Part shown: in pieces, positions 1 to 8,775 of the stretch
Numbering within the stretch: the stretch's first letter is position 1
How the letters are laid out: each line of letters begins with the position of its first letter
Assembly (NCBI RefSeq): GCF_020687165.1
Contig: NZ_JAJEQC010000002.1
Source: Hominenteromicrobium mulieris
Lineage (GTDB): Bacteria; Bacillota; Clostridia; Oscillospirales; Acutalibacteraceae
DNA: 64,000 bases
Direction: 5' to 3' (one strand)
Notes under the pieces: model-generated
The model's input: the letters and a program-made list of their open reading frames with translations, nothing else
Told to the model about the DNA's origin: nothing
Database searches by the model: none
Program-made: the position numbers and the translations under genes

Positions 1-263
1 GCGTTTTGGTGGCCGCGGTTGTGCGCGAGCTTTACGCCGTCCACATAGGGAATAGCTTCAGCATATTCGGAGATAATCGCCCAGGTTTTATCCTTGCTGC
101 CGTCATCGACATAGAGAATGCGGCTTTCGGGATCGACCTGCTCGGCGCGGATCATGGTATGCATTTTTTCGGTCAGACGCTTGGTGGTCTCCGGCAGCAC
201 GGCTTCCTCGTTGTAGCAAGGAATGACGAGGTACAAGACCGGAATATTACGTTCAGTCGTCAT
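1..263 (-). CDS. Family 2 glycosyltransferase, N-terminal part (gene runs off the left edge)
   Basis: The 87 visible codons start at an ATG (263-261) and read MTTERNIPVLYLVIPCYNEE, followed by a VDDGSKDKTW motif. That is the nucleotide-binding start of a DPM1/GtrB-like GT-A glycosyltransferase, which moves sugar from a nucleotide sugar to polyprenyl phosphate or a lipid at the membrane. The start overlaps the end of the upstream YfhO-type gene by 11 bp, so the two are transcribed together and probably act in the same cell-surface glycan pathway. The remainder, including any C-terminal membrane anchor, is outside the window, so substrate cannot be said. Confidence 0.85.
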   Translation of the reverse strand, partial: MTTERNIPVLYLVIPCYNEEAVLPETTKRLTEKMHTMIRAEQVDPESRILYVDDGSKDKTWAIISEYAEAIPYVDGVKLAHNRGHQN

Positions 264-2802
264 TATCAAAACCTTCTTTCTTTTCCAAAGCGCGGTCGGT
301 TTGACTGCGCGGTTTTACGTGAATAATCCCGCTGTTTTCAAAATGCGCGCCGTGCTTTTTTGCATAGTGGGAGAGCGGGCGCAACACCATATTGTGGCGG
401 GCGAGCGGCACGGGGACTTCTTTGAAGATCGTGCGCATGAGTACCATATAAAGTGCGAACAGAAGCACGCACACGACGGTGATTGCCATGCCGAGGAACA
501 GGCCGGGCGTGCGGTATTTGAACTCGATCTTGACATTGGTGCCGGCGTTGACGCGGATGGCCATGAAGCCGACGTTCACCTTTTCGATATCGACCTTTTC
601 GCCGTTGACGTAGGCCGACCAGCCGTTTTCATACGGGATGCTGAAGAACACGGGCACGTCGCGGCTTGCTGTAATGGTGGCGTTAAAGCCGGTATTTGTG
701 TATTCAAAGGTATCGCAGGTGAGCTTTGCGCGGTTTTCGCAATCGGTTTTGTAGGTTTCCTTGGTGTAGGAGAGTTCGCTTGTATCGAGCGGAGAAAGCA
801 TATCGCCCCATTTTGAAACCTGCTTATCGGTGAGGACGATGCCCTTGAGCATCAAAAGCTCGCGGTAGCTTTCGCTTGTGTTTTCGTAGTCTTTTTCGGT
901 GACATAGCTGTCGTAGGTGAAGCCCATGGGAATGTAATGTTCGTTTTCCCAAATGTCAAAGCCGTTTGTGTTGCCGTAGTACATCCAGCCCGGCATGGCG
1001 GGGTCGGCGTAGTCTTCGCCGGCGAAATACTCGGTATCGTGATCGTCGTCAAAAAGATACTTGACGCTTGTCAGTCCGCGCAGGCCGTAGTGAGTGGTAT
1101 CCGGGCGGGAAGCGACATCGCGCTGCACGCCGATGGAATCGTAGAACTCCATGAGCGAGCCGGGGACGATGCTGTGGAACGCCTGAATGGACTGTACTTC
1201 CCAGAACATGGCGGAGTTATCGAGGCTTTCGTAGAAATCCGTACGGACGTTGTCGTCGCGCAGATCGTCTATGGCGACATCCGCGCCGCCGTTTAAGGCG
1301 TAGGGGATGATGTGGTCATAGGTGTAATCCGACTGTGTTTTGCCGAGCGCGATGAAGAAAACAGAATACAGCACGATGGTGATGCTGAGGCAGACGGATG
1401 CGGCGCGGTAGAACGGGCGGGAGCCGCGGTTATAAAATGCAAGAACAAAGCCGACGAGTGCAAGTGAGAGGAGCGCAATGGCGGCGTATGTCCAGAAGCG
1501 CGTGGGGTATTTTTCGAGGCCGAATGTGACATCGGTAATTTCGCCGTCCGTTTTGGTGAGTGTGGGCATGAGGCCGATGACGAGCGTCATGGCGAGCGTG
1601 ATGAGCGTTGTCCACTTTAAGGAGCGGCGCCAATCAACACGCGGGTTTTCGAGCGCCATCATGGTGGCGGCGGCCATCATGAGCGTGAGCATATAGAACC
1701 AGCGTGCGTAATACGACGCGTTCATGAGCTGGAACAAAGCATTGAGGCCGGGAATAAACGCCATGAAGAGCAGAACGCAGAGCATCTTTTTCAGCCAGTG
1801 GCGGCGCTTCAGCTGCATCCAGCCGATGACGCCGGCCATGCTGAACATGGGCAGCCATGCGCCGAGGGACGCCCATTTGGATTCGGAATCCGGGGTGAAG
1901 TTCGGGCGTGCGGGAAGATCCGGCGGGAAGAAGAGACACTGCAAAATGTGAATGTAGCGCTGGTTGCGGTCATAAAGCAGGGCGCTCCAGCCACTGATGG
2001 GATTGGAAACGCGGTAGTTTTGAATGATGCACAGAACACTTGGCACAAGCAGAATGCACGCGATGCCGAGGCCGAGCACGGCTTCGAGCGCGAGCAGGAG
2101 AAAATCTTTGACCGTGATGTGCCAGCTGCCGGAGAGCAGACGCACAAAGAAGTAGATGACCGTGAATGTCACCATGCCGACGAAGAAATAATAATTCACG
2201 ATGCACGCGGCGGCGACCATGAGCGCAAAAATGCCGCGGCGCTTTGTGTACATGTATTCATCGAGCGCGGCTAAGAGCAAAGGGAATACGATGATGGCTT
2301 CGTGGAAATGATTGAAGAAAATATTGTAGATCGAGTATCCCGAGAACGCGTATAAGAGAGACGCTAAGAGCGCCGTGTTGGGGTTCTTTGCATAGCGGTG
2401 CAGATAAATGTAGCCGGAGAGGGAGGCGCAGCCGAACTTTAAGATGAACAGCGGGCCCATGAGGTATTGCAGCCACTCGCCCGGGAACGGAATGGTGAGC
2501 CAGAAGAACGGGCTGCCGAGCAGGTAGAACGAATAGGAACCGATGAAATTGACGCCGAGGTCTGTTAAATGATTCCAGCCGATGTTGCCGGAACGAATGG
2601 CATCGTGCGCGATGCGGTAGAACGGCACCTGCTGCACATTGAAATCGCCGTAGAACAGAAAGCGGCCGCCGTCTACGATCATGAACGGCACAAAGATGAC
2701 AAAGGCCAGAGCGAGGCCGAAAAGGAAGGAGAAGAGGAAATAATTGCCGCGCGGCTTTTGCTGGATGCGACCATCGCGCACATAAGATTTTGAGGTATCC
2801 AA
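253..2802 (-). CDS. YfhO-family multi-spanning membrane protein (putative glycosyltransferase)
   Basis: This 849-residue protein has a cytoplasmic N-terminus, about a dozen hydrophobic segments spread over residues 20-490, a large extracytoplasmic region of roughly 500-790 and a last membrane segment near 790-815 followed by a basic tail. Length and pattern fit the YfhO family, GT-C-like proteins that in Bacillus and Listeria glycosylate teichoic acids or surface polymers using polyprenyl-phosphate sugars. The start is a TTG (2802-2800) placed about 9 nt after an AGGAGG ribosome site; no better ATG is nearby. It overlaps the downstream GT2 gene, whose relatives make the polyprenyl-phosphate sugar donor, so a donor-maker plus GT-C pair is likely. 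Family assignment is firm; the acceptor is unknown. Confidence 0.85.
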   Translation of the reverse strand: MDTSKSYVRDGRIQQKPRGNYFLFSFLFGLALAFVIFVPFMIVDGGRFLFYGDFNVQQVPFYRIAHDAIRSGNIGWNHLTDLGVNFIGSYSFYLLGSPFFWLTIPFPGEWLQYLMGPLFILKFGCASLSGYIYLHRYAKNPNTALLASLLYAFSGYSIYNIFFNHFHEAIIVFPLLLAALDEYMYTKRRGIFALMVAAACIVNYYFFVGMVTFTVIYFFVRLLSGSWHITVKDFLLLALEAVLGLGIACILLVPSVLCIIQNYRVSNPISGWSALLYDRNQRYIHILQCLFFPPDLPARPNFTPDSESKWASLGAWLPMFSMAGVIGWMQLKRRHWLKKMLCVLLFMAFIPGLNALFQLMNASYYARWFYMLTLMMAAATMMALENPRVDWRRSLKWTTLITLAMTLVIGLMPTLTKTDGEITDVTFGLEKYPTRFWTYAAIALLSLALVGFVLAFYNRGSRPFYRAASVCLSITIVLYSVFFIALGKTQSDYTYDHIIPYALNGGADVAIDDLRDDNVRTDFYESLDNSAMFWEVQSIQAFHSIVPGSLMEFYDSIGVQRDVASRPDTTHYGLRGLTSVKYLFDDDHDTEYFAGEDYADPAMPGWMYYGNTNGFDIWENEHYIPMGFTYDSYVTEKDYENTSESYRELLMLKGIVLTDKQVSKWGDMLSPLDTSELSYTKETYKTDCENRAKLTCDTFEYTNTGFNATITASRDVPVFFSIPYENGWSAYVNGEKVDIEKVNVGFMAIRVNAGTNVKIEFKYRTPGLFLGMAITVVCVLLFALYMVLMRTIFKEVPVPLARHNMVLRPLSHYAKKHGAHFENSGIIHVKPRSQTDRALEKKEGFDNDD

Positions 2803-2869
2803 GTGAATGTCCTCCTGTATGTGAATTTAGAATGAGGTTTCTTGTAAGCGTGGTTAAAAGTTTTTGATC

Positions 2870-3090
2870 GACCTTTTTTCAAATGAAGGTCAAACCGAAC
2901 CTGCGGTTCGGTCGTGGGGTCTCGGGGTGAAGCCCAGAGTCGTCGTCCGCAGACGACGAAAACTTTTTTGCCTCCCAAAAATCAGGACTGGGAGAAACCA
3001 ATGCTTCGCATTGCTATCAAACAGTCCGGTGGACTGTTTTTGCGCGGGAGACCCAATTAGGGGGTCTCCCGAAAGGCGTGTAACGCCTTT
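2870..3090. repeat. Intergenic string of perfect short hairpins
   Basis: The 457-bp gap before dusB holds no gene. From 2870 to 3090 it contains at least seven perfect inverted repeats: GACCTT/AAGGTC (2870-2891), CCGAACC/GGTTCGG (2895-2911), CGTCGTC/GACGACG (2941-2958), CAATGC/GCATTG (2999-3013), AAACAGTCC/GGACTGTTT (3019-3039), GGGAGACCC/GGGTCTCCC (3046-3070) and AAAGGCGT/ACGCCTTT (3072-3090). Four of the loops are just three bases and one is four. The last hairpin is followed by a short T run and could end transcription. The pattern suggests a dispersed non-coding repeat family, but copies elsewhere cannot be checked here. Confidence 0.75.
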
Positions 3091-3184
3091 TTAAAAGAGA
3101 GATTCCCCGCATCTATATTTAAGCTCAGTATAACACAAATAAAGGGTAGATTAAAGGCAAATTCTAATTTTTAAGGAATTTTTA

Positions 3185-3213
3185 TTGAAATGTGCGGGGC
3201 AGTTCGGTATTAT
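3185..3213 (+). promoter_or_regulatory. Promoter for dusB-polA-rlmA
   Basis: TTGAAA (3185-3190) and TATTAT (3208-3213) are separated by 17 bp, and an A-rich leader leads to the AGAAGGA ribosome site of dusB. An overlapping TATAAT two bases further on (3211-3216) is at a poor distance from the -35. Confidence 0.6.
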
Positions 3214-3259
3214 AATATAAGTAAAATTAAAAATACAGAAAAATCAGAAGGATATAAAA

Positions 3260-4246
3260 ATGAAAATCGGAAATCTGACTTTAAACGGTGTGGCGGCGCT
3301 GGCGCCGATGGCGGGCGCGACCGATCGGCCGTTTCGCGAGCTTTGCTGCTCGTTCGGCGCAGCGTACTGTGTGACGGAAATGGTCTCGACGAGGGCGCTG
3401 CAGTATAACTATAAAAAAACGCAGGAGCTCATCACGCTTGGCGAAAAGGAACATCCCGTCGCCATCCAGATGTTCGGTGACGACCCGCTCATCTTTGCAT
3501 CTGCCGCAAAGCGCGCCGCAGCGGCCGGGCCGGATGTTATTGATATCAATATGGGTTGCCCCGTGCCGAAAATTGCGGGCAATAACTGCGGCAGCGCCCT
3601 AATGAAAAAGCCGCCGCTGTGTGGGGACATTGTCCGCGCCGTGAAAAATGCGGTCGACCTGCCCGTGACGGTGAAAATTCGTAAGGGCTGGGACGAAAAC
3701 AGCGTGAACGCGGTGGAGGTTGCAAAATATTGCGAAGACGCGGGCGTGGACGCCATTTGCGTGCACGGCAGAACGCGCACACAGATGTATGAGCCGCCGG
3801 CGGATTGGGATATTATCCGTCAGGTGAAGGAAGCCGTTAAGGTACCCGTCATCGGCAACGGCGACGTAAAATGCGTGCAGGACGCCGTGCGTATGATGAG
3901 CGAAACCGGGTGCGACATGGTGATGATCGGGCGCGGGGCGCTCGGTAATCCATGGATTTTCAGGGAGATCAACGGCTATTTCAGCAGCGGTCTGCGTATT
4001 ATGCCGCCACCGACGCTTGCGGAGCGCATTGTGGTCATTAAAAAGCATATAGATGCGCTGTGCGCCGCAAAGGGAGAAGGGCGCGGCATGCGCGAAGCGA
4101 GAAAGCATGTGGCGTGGTACATGCACGGTCTGCGCGGTGCGGCGGAATTCCGGCGCATGGCGGGCGAGCTGGAAACGCTCAGCGACCTCGATAAATTGCT
4201 TGAGAAAGTGTATATAGAAAACAAAGACGTGTCTTTTGACCCGTAA
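3260..4246 (+). CDS. dusB: tRNA-dihydrouridine synthase B
   Basis: A 328-residue FMN-dependent TIM-barrel enzyme that reduces uridine to dihydrouridine in the D-loop of tRNA. It opens with the family signature around APMAGATDRPFRELC (about residues 15-29), has the catalytic cysteine in INMGCPVPK (Cys100) and the phosphate-binding GNGD and IGRGALGNPWIF motifs near 197 and 223. A small helical domain follows. Length is normal for DusB/NifR3. An AGAAGGA site lies 7-8 nt before the ATG. Only 17 bp separate it from polA, so the two are co-transcribed. Confidence 0.95.
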   Translation: MKIGNLTLNGVAALAPMAGATDRPFRELCCSFGAAYCVTEMVSTRALQYNYKKTQELITLGEKEHPVAIQMFGDDPLIFASAAKRAAAAGPDVIDINMGCPVPKIAGNNCGSALMKKPPLCGDIVRAVKNAVDLPVTVKIRKGWDENSVNAVEVAKYCEDAGVDAICVHGRTRTQMYEPPADWDIIRQVKEAVKVPVIGNGDVKCVQDAVRMMSETGCDMVMIGRGALGNPWIFREINGYFSSGLRIMPPPTLAERIVVIKKHIDALCAAKGEGRGMREARKHVAWYMHGLRGAAEFRRMAGELETLSDLDKLLEKVYIENKDVSFDP

Positions 4247-4263
4247 CGGAAAGGAAGATCAGC

Positions 4264-6858
4264 GTGAAGCTTTTGGTACTGGACGGCAACAGCATTTTAA
4301 ACCGCGCGTTTTACGGCATTAAGCTGCTGACAACGAAAAGCGGCGAGTTTACAAACGGTATTGTCGGTTTTTTGAACATTCTGGAAAAAGTGAAGGACGA
4401 AACGGAGCCGGACGCGGTGGCCATCGCGTTCGATATGAAAGCGCCGACATTCCGCCACAAGGCCTATGCGGGTTATAAGGCGCAGCGCAAGGGCATGCCG
4501 CCGGAGCTTGCGGCGCAGATGCCGGTCTTAAAGGAACTGCTCGGCGACCTCGGCTATAAAATCGTGACGTGCGAGGGCTGGGAAGCAGACGATATTCTCG
4601 GCACGTTTGCGGAAACGTGCGAAAACACGGACAATACGTGCATGATTGCGACCGGCGACCGGGACAGCCTGCAGCTTGTCTCGCCGAAAACGACGGTGCG
4701 CCTTGCAACGACGAAATTCGGTCAGTCTGCCGTGACGCTGTGTGATGAGGCGTATATCAAAGAGACGTACGGCGTGGAACCGAAGCAGCTCATCGACATC
4801 AAGGCCATTCAGGGCGATACCTCGGATAATATTCCGGGCGTTGCGGGCATCGGCGAAAAGGGTGCGGGCGAGCTGATCCGCAAGTTCGGCTCTTTGCAGT
4901 ATATTTACGACAATTTAGATGAGCTGGACATCAAGTCCGGCATGAGAACGAAGCTGATCAATTCCAAAGACAACGCGTTTTTGAGCTACGACCTCGGTAC
5001 CATCCGCCGTAATGCGCCGATTGATACGGAGCTTGCGCATTATATTCCCGGCGAGGGCGACCCCGCAGCTGCGGCGCAGCTCATGACGCGGCTGGAGCTC
5101 TTTAAGCTGATGGAACGCCTGCACCTGACCCCCGGCGCGGCGCCGACGGCGAACAGCGCACAGGCCGAAGAAACGGCTTTGCTGCCCGTGAAGAATTATA
5201 AAGACGGCGCAGCGGTGCTCGGCCGGTGTGAGGACGAGGGGGCGGCGTACTTTGTGCCGGTGTTTGAAAACGACGAATTAAAGCAGCTTGTGTTTAACGG
5301 TAAGTTCGACGCGGGCAAGCCGGCGATTGCGGTCGTGGATGCGGACGACGCGTTTTTGAAGGCGTTCCTCGGCAGTAAGGTGACGAAAAAGTACACGTTT
5401 GCGTTGAAAAAGCTGCACCGCACGGCGCTGCATTTGAGGACTTCCCTTGAAAACGCTGTGATGGACACGGAGCTTGCGGCGTATCTTTTGAACCCCTCGG
5501 GCTCCGATTACGGTGTGCTGCGTTTGGCGGCGGAATACGGCATTGCCGTGCCCGCATATGAGGACGCGAACGTGCAGGCGGCGGCTGTGCTGCCCGCTGT
5601 TTGTGCGGCGCTGCAAAAGGGCATCGACGAAAACGGCCAGCACGAATTATTGGAGAACATTGAAATTCCGCTTGCTTTGGTTTTGGGCGAGATGGAGGAA
5701 AGCGGCTTCCTTGTTGACCGCGAGGCCATAAAAACCTACGGCGAGGTGCTTTCTGAGCAGGTGGACGCATTGCAGAAAGAAATTTATGAAGACGTGGGGT
5801 ACGAATTCAACATCAACTCCCCGGTGCAGCTGGGCGAAGCGCTGTTCGTAAAGCTCGGACTGCCGCACGGCAAAAAGACGAAAAAGGGATACTCCACAAA
5901 CGCAGATGTGCTGGAGGGTCTGCGCGGTGTGCACCCGGCGGTCGATAAGGTTTTGCGCTACCGCACGCTGACGAAGCTGCGTTCCACGTACTGCGAGGGC
6001 TTGCTGAAAGCCATCACGGCGGACGGGCGCATTCACTCGAGCTTCAACCAGACTGAAACGCGCACGGGGCGTATTTCCTCGACTGAGCCGAATTTGCAGA
6101 ACATCCCGGTGCGCACGCCGCTTGGGCGTGAATTCCGCCGGTTCTTCATCGCAAAAGAGGGAAATGTGCTTGTGGACGCCGACTATTCGCAGATTGAACT
6201 GCGCGTATTGGCGCACGTGGCAAACGACACGCAGATGCAGGAGGATTTCCGACTTGGGCGCGATATCCACACTATGACGGCGGCGCGTGTGTTCGATATG
6301 CCCGAAGACCTTGTGACCCCGCAGATGCGCAGCCGTGCGAAAGCGGTCAATTTCGGCATTGTGTACGGCATCGGCGCGTTCTCGCTTTCAAAGGATATCG
6401 GTGTTTCCCGCCGCGAGGCCGAGGACTACATTCACGATTACCTGCGCAATTATAAGGGCGTTGCAGACTATATGGAACGCGTGGTGGAGGAAGCGAAGAA
6501 AAACGGCTATGTGGAGACGCTGTTCGGCCGCAGACGCTATCTGCCGGAGCTTGCAAGCTCCAATTTCAACATGCGTGCGTTCGGTGAACGTGTGGCGCGC
6601 AACATGCCGATTCAGGGCACGGCGGCGGACATCATCAAGATTGCGATGGTGCACGTGCGCAACCGTTTGAAAGCCGAAAAGCTCGATGCAAAGCTGATTT
6701 TGCAAGTGCATGACGAACTCATTGTGGAGTGCCCGGAAGCGGAAAGCGACACGGTGAAGAAAATTCTGGAAGAAGAAATGGCAAACGCGGTGCAGCTGAG
6801 CGTGCCGATGCTGGCAGAGGCCGGAAGCGGTAAGAGCTGGTATCAGGCGAAGGGCTAA
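4264..6858 (+). CDS. polA: DNA polymerase I (5'-nuclease and polymerase; proofreading domain inactive)
   Basis: An 864-residue family A polymerase used for Okazaki-fragment maturation and repair. The N-terminal flap nuclease shows DGNSILNRAFYG, EADDILGTFAE, TGDRDSLQLVSP and the helix-hairpin-helix stretch GDTSDNIPGVAGIGEKGAGE. The middle domain (about 290-460) keeps the fold but lacks the DxE and other metal-binding acids, so 3'-5' proofreading should be absent, as in Taq and many Firmicutes. Polymerase motif A DYSQIELRV is near 640, motif B KAVNFGIVYG near 693 and motif C QVHDELIVE near 813. The start is GTG, supported by AAGGAAG 7 nt upstream. rlmA follows after 6 bp. Confidence 0.96.
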   Translation: MKLLVLDGNSILNRAFYGIKLLTTKSGEFTNGIVGFLNILEKVKDETEPDAVAIAFDMKAPTFRHKAYAGYKAQRKGMPPELAAQMPVLKELLGDLGYKIVTCEGWEADDILGTFAETCENTDNTCMIATGDRDSLQLVSPKTTVRLATTKFGQSAVTLCDEAYIKETYGVEPKQLIDIKAIQGDTSDNIPGVAGIGEKGAGELIRKFGSLQYIYDNLDELDIKSGMRTKLINSKDNAFLSYDLGTIRRNAPIDTELAHYIPGEGDPAAAAQLMTRLELFKLMERLHLTPGAAPTANSAQAEETALLPVKNYKDGAAVLGRCEDEGAAYFVPVFENDELKQLVFNGKFDAGKPAIAVVDADDAFLKAFLGSKVTKKYTFALKKLHRTALHLRTSLENAVMDTELAAYLLNPSGSDYGVLRLAAEYGIAVPAYEDANVQAAAVLPAVCAALQKGIDENGQHELLENIEIPLALVLGEMEESGFLVDREAIKTYGEVLSEQVDALQKEIYEDVGYEFNINSPVQLGEALFVKLGLPHGKKTKKGYSTNADVLEGLRGVHPAVDKVLRYRTLTKLRSTYCEGLLKAITADGRIHSSFNQTETRTGRISSTEPNLQNIPVRTPLGREFRRFFIAKEGNVLVDADYSQIELRVLAHVANDTQMQEDFRLGRDIHTMTAARVFDMPEDLVTPQMRSRAKAVNFGIVYGIGAFSLSKDIGVSRREAEDYIHDYLRNYKGVADYMERVVEEAKKNGYVETLFGRRRYLPELASSNFNMRAFGERVARNMPIQGTAADIIKIAMVHVRNRLKAEKLDAKLILQVHDELIVECPEAESDTVKKILEEEMANAVQLSVPMLAEAGSGKSWYQAKG

Positions 6859-6864
6859 GGGTTT

Positions 6865-7680
6865 ATGATGATATTTTGCTGTCCCGCATGCGGCAGCGCG
6901 TTGGAAAGAGAAGACCGCGCGCTGCGCTGCGCAAACGGACATTCTTATGATATTGCGCGCCAGGGGTATGTGCATCTTCTGCCCGTAAAGCAGATGCACG
7001 CGAAGATTCCCGGCGACACAAAGCAGATGGTGGACGCGCGCCGCGTGTTTTTGAGCGGCGGCTACTACGATGCGTTCCGTGACAAACTGGCGGAGCTGAC
7101 GGACAAATATCTGCCCGAGAACGGCGTTGTTTTGGACGCAGGCTGCGGCGAGGGCTTTTACACTTCGGCTTTATATGAAAAAGCCAAAGCGAAAAACGGT
7201 TCGGTTTCCGGCGTGGACATCTCGAAATTCGCGGTGAAAGCGGCTGCGGGCAAATATAAGGGCATCGATTTCGCGGTGGCGAGTTTATTTCACTTGCCGT
7301 GTGCGGAAAACAGTGCAGATGTGCTGACGGACGTTTTTGCGCCTATTGTGCCGGAGGAGTTTTTTAGGGTACTGAAGCCGGGCGGCGTGATGATCCTTGC
7401 GGTGCCGGGTGCGCGACATCTGTACGGCATGAAAGAGGTTTTATACAAAGAGCCGTATGAGAACGAAGAGCACGACACGGCCTACGACGGGTTTGAATAC
7501 CTCGGCCGTGCGTGTGTGCAAAAGTTTATCACGGTGAACGGGCAGGAGAGCATTGAAGCGCTGTTCTCCATGACGCCGTACTACTGGAAGACGGACGTAG
7601 AGGGCGGAGAGCGTCTGCGCGCGCTCGATGTGCTCGAGACCGAGATTAAATTTGACTTTCTGGTTTACAGGAAGAAGTAG
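6865..7680 (+). CDS. rlmA: RlmA-family 23S rRNA (guanine-N1) methyltransferase
   Basis: A 271-residue SAM-dependent methyltransferase. The N-terminal zinc site CCPACGS and LRCANGHSYD, followed by ARQGYVHLLPVKQ, is the hallmark of RlmA(I)/(II)-TlrB proteins that methylate G745 or G748 in helix 35 of 23S rRNA. Motif I is LDAGCGEGFYTSAL (about 92-105), and DVFAPIVPEEFFRVLKPGG carries the later Rossmann motifs. It follows polA by 6 bp and most likely shares its transcript. Which guanine is modified, and whether it affects tylosin-type macrolides as TlrB does, cannot be told from sequence. Confidence 0.85.
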   Translation: MMIFCCPACGSALEREDRALRCANGHSYDIARQGYVHLLPVKQMHAKIPGDTKQMVDARRVFLSGGYYDAFRDKLAELTDKYLPENGVVLDAGCGEGFYTSALYEKAKAKNGSVSGVDISKFAVKAAAGKYKGIDFAVASLFHLPCAENSADVLTDVFAPIVPEEFFRVLKPGGVMILAVPGARHLYGMKEVLYKEPYENEEHDTAYDGFEYLGRACVQKFITVNGQESIEALFSMTPYYWKTDVEGGERLRALDVLETEIKFDFLVYRKK

Positions 7681-7779
7681 GCGGGTGCGCCTTTCAGCAG
7701 CTTTGTGCGGCACAATGTTGTTTATTATTGTTGTTTTGTTGTCATTCATTGAAAATTAAAGAATACTTAGTAGAATTCT

Positions 7780-7819
7780 CTCCCGAACTGTGCTATGATA
7801 GGTAGCGGTCGTTCGGGAG
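7780..7819 (+). promoter_or_regulatory. Extended -10 promoter inside a 9-bp inverted repeat
   Basis: CTCCCGAAC (7780-7788) and GTTCGGGAG (7811-7819) form a perfect inverted repeat around an extended -10 element TGCTATGAT (7791-7799). The -35 region is poor. The hairpin could end the rlmA transcript (a weak T-rich run follows) or be an operator over the promoter of the phosphatase-rimI-galT genes. Upstream, 7681-7779 holds nothing recognisable. Confidence 0.45.
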
Positions 7820-7881
7820 CGTTTTCATTTTGGAAGACGAAATACGACCGATTATAGAAGTATTCGAGGTTTATAATAAAG

Positions 7882-8304
7882 ATGAAAATTTTGTTTGTCT
7901 GCACCGGAAACACGTGCAGAAGCCCAATGGCGGAGGGCATTTTCCGCCACGAAATGGAGCAGCGCGGCTTTGAGAATATCATGTGCCAAAGCGCCGGCCT
8001 TTCCGCGCTGGACGGGCAGCACCCCAGTGAAAATGCGGTGCTGGTCTGCAAAGAGATCGGCGTGGACATTAGCGGTCACATTGCGCGCCGCTTTACGCCG
8101 GAAGAAATCGATGTGTGGGACGTTTATTTCACGATGTCGAAAACCCATGCGTACATTTTGATGCAGGCGGGTGTGCCGGCGGAGAAGATTTACGTGCCGC
8201 ATTACATTGACGATCCCTACGGCGGGGACCTAAATACCTACCGCAAGTGCCGCGACAAGATCTGCGAGGAATTGCAGACGTTTGAGCAGCATCTCGGTTT
8301 TTAA
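7882..8304 (+). CDS. Low-molecular-weight protein phosphatase, YwlE-like (probable protein-arginine phosphatase)
   Basis: A 140-residue cytosolic phosphatase. The P-loop is FVCTGNTCRSPMAEG (residues 5-19) with nucleophile Cys7 and Arg13, and the general-acid loop is DDPYGGDLNTYRKC near 113-126. Thr11 in the P-loop (CTGNTCRS) is the residue that in Bacillus YwlE favours phosphoarginine over phosphotyrosine; tyrosine-specific LMW-PTPs usually carry Ile there. So it may reverse McsB-type arginine phosphorylation, although no mcsB is in the window. rimI begins 9 bp downstream. Family call is firm, substrate call is inference. Confidence 0.8.
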   Translation: MKILFVCTGNTCRSPMAEGIFRHEMEQRGFENIMCQSAGLSALDGQHPSENAVLVCKEIGVDISGHIARRFTPEEIDVWDVYFTMSKTHAYILMQAGVPAEKIYVPHYIDDPYGGDLNTYRKCRDKICEELQTFEQHLGF

Positions 8305-8313
8305 GGAGCGTTT

Positions 8314-8748
8314 ATGCAGATTGTTTCGATGACGGCGGAGCACGTTTCGCGCCTTGCGGAGCTTGAAAAGCTTTGCTTTTCGGAACCGTGGAGCGAAAAG
8401 AGCCTGACGGAGGAGATTGATAATCCTGCTGCGTGCTTTTTGGTGGCGATGCAGCAAGATGAGGTGCTCGGCTACGGCGGCATGCACACGGTGCTCGGCG
8501 AAAGCTATGTGGACAACATTGCGGTGTTCCCGGAGTTTCGCGGCCATGGTGTGGGCAGAACGCTCATGGCGGCGCTGATCGAAAAGGCGCGGGAAAACGG
8601 CGGCGTTTTCATCACGCTGGAGGTGCGGACATCAAACCTGCCGGCCATTGCGATGTACCGTTCGCTCGGCTTTACGGAAGCGGGTGTGCGCCGCAATTTT
8701 TACACAGAACCAAGAGAGGATGCGCTGATTTTTACGCTCTCCTTCTGA
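8314..8748 (+). CDS. rimI: Ribosomal protein S18-alanine N-acetyltransferase RimI
   Basis: A 144-residue GNAT enzyme. The acetyl-CoA pyrophosphate loop is in VFPEFRGHGVGRTLM (about 70-84), preceded by GESYVDNIAV, and the C-terminal motif NLPAIAMYRSLGFTEAGVRRNFY is split across beta-6/beta-7, all typical of RimI. It acetylates the N-terminus of S18 and may act on other proteins. An AAGGAG site lies 7 nt before the ATG. It sits 9 bp after the phosphatase and 27 bp before galT. The usual tsaB/tsaD neighbours are not in this window. Confidence 0.88.
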   Translation: MQIVSMTAEHVSRLAELEKLCFSEPWSEKSLTEEIDNPAACFLVAMQQDEVLGYGGMHTVLGESYVDNIAVFPEFRGHGVGRTLMAALIEKARENGGVFITLEVRTSNLPAIAMYRSLGFTEAGVRRNFYTEPREDALIFTLSF

Positions 8749-8775
8749 ATTTTTAGCTATACGGGGGTAAAAAGT

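Noticed and set aside
3190..3408. Plus-strand ORF overlapping the start of dusB
   Set aside because: It begins inside the dusB promoter, runs out of frame with dusB and has no domain.
7681..7779. Candidate small RNA or terminator after rlmA
   Set aside because: AT-rich with no stable stem before the 7780-7819 repeat; nothing supports a distinct gene.
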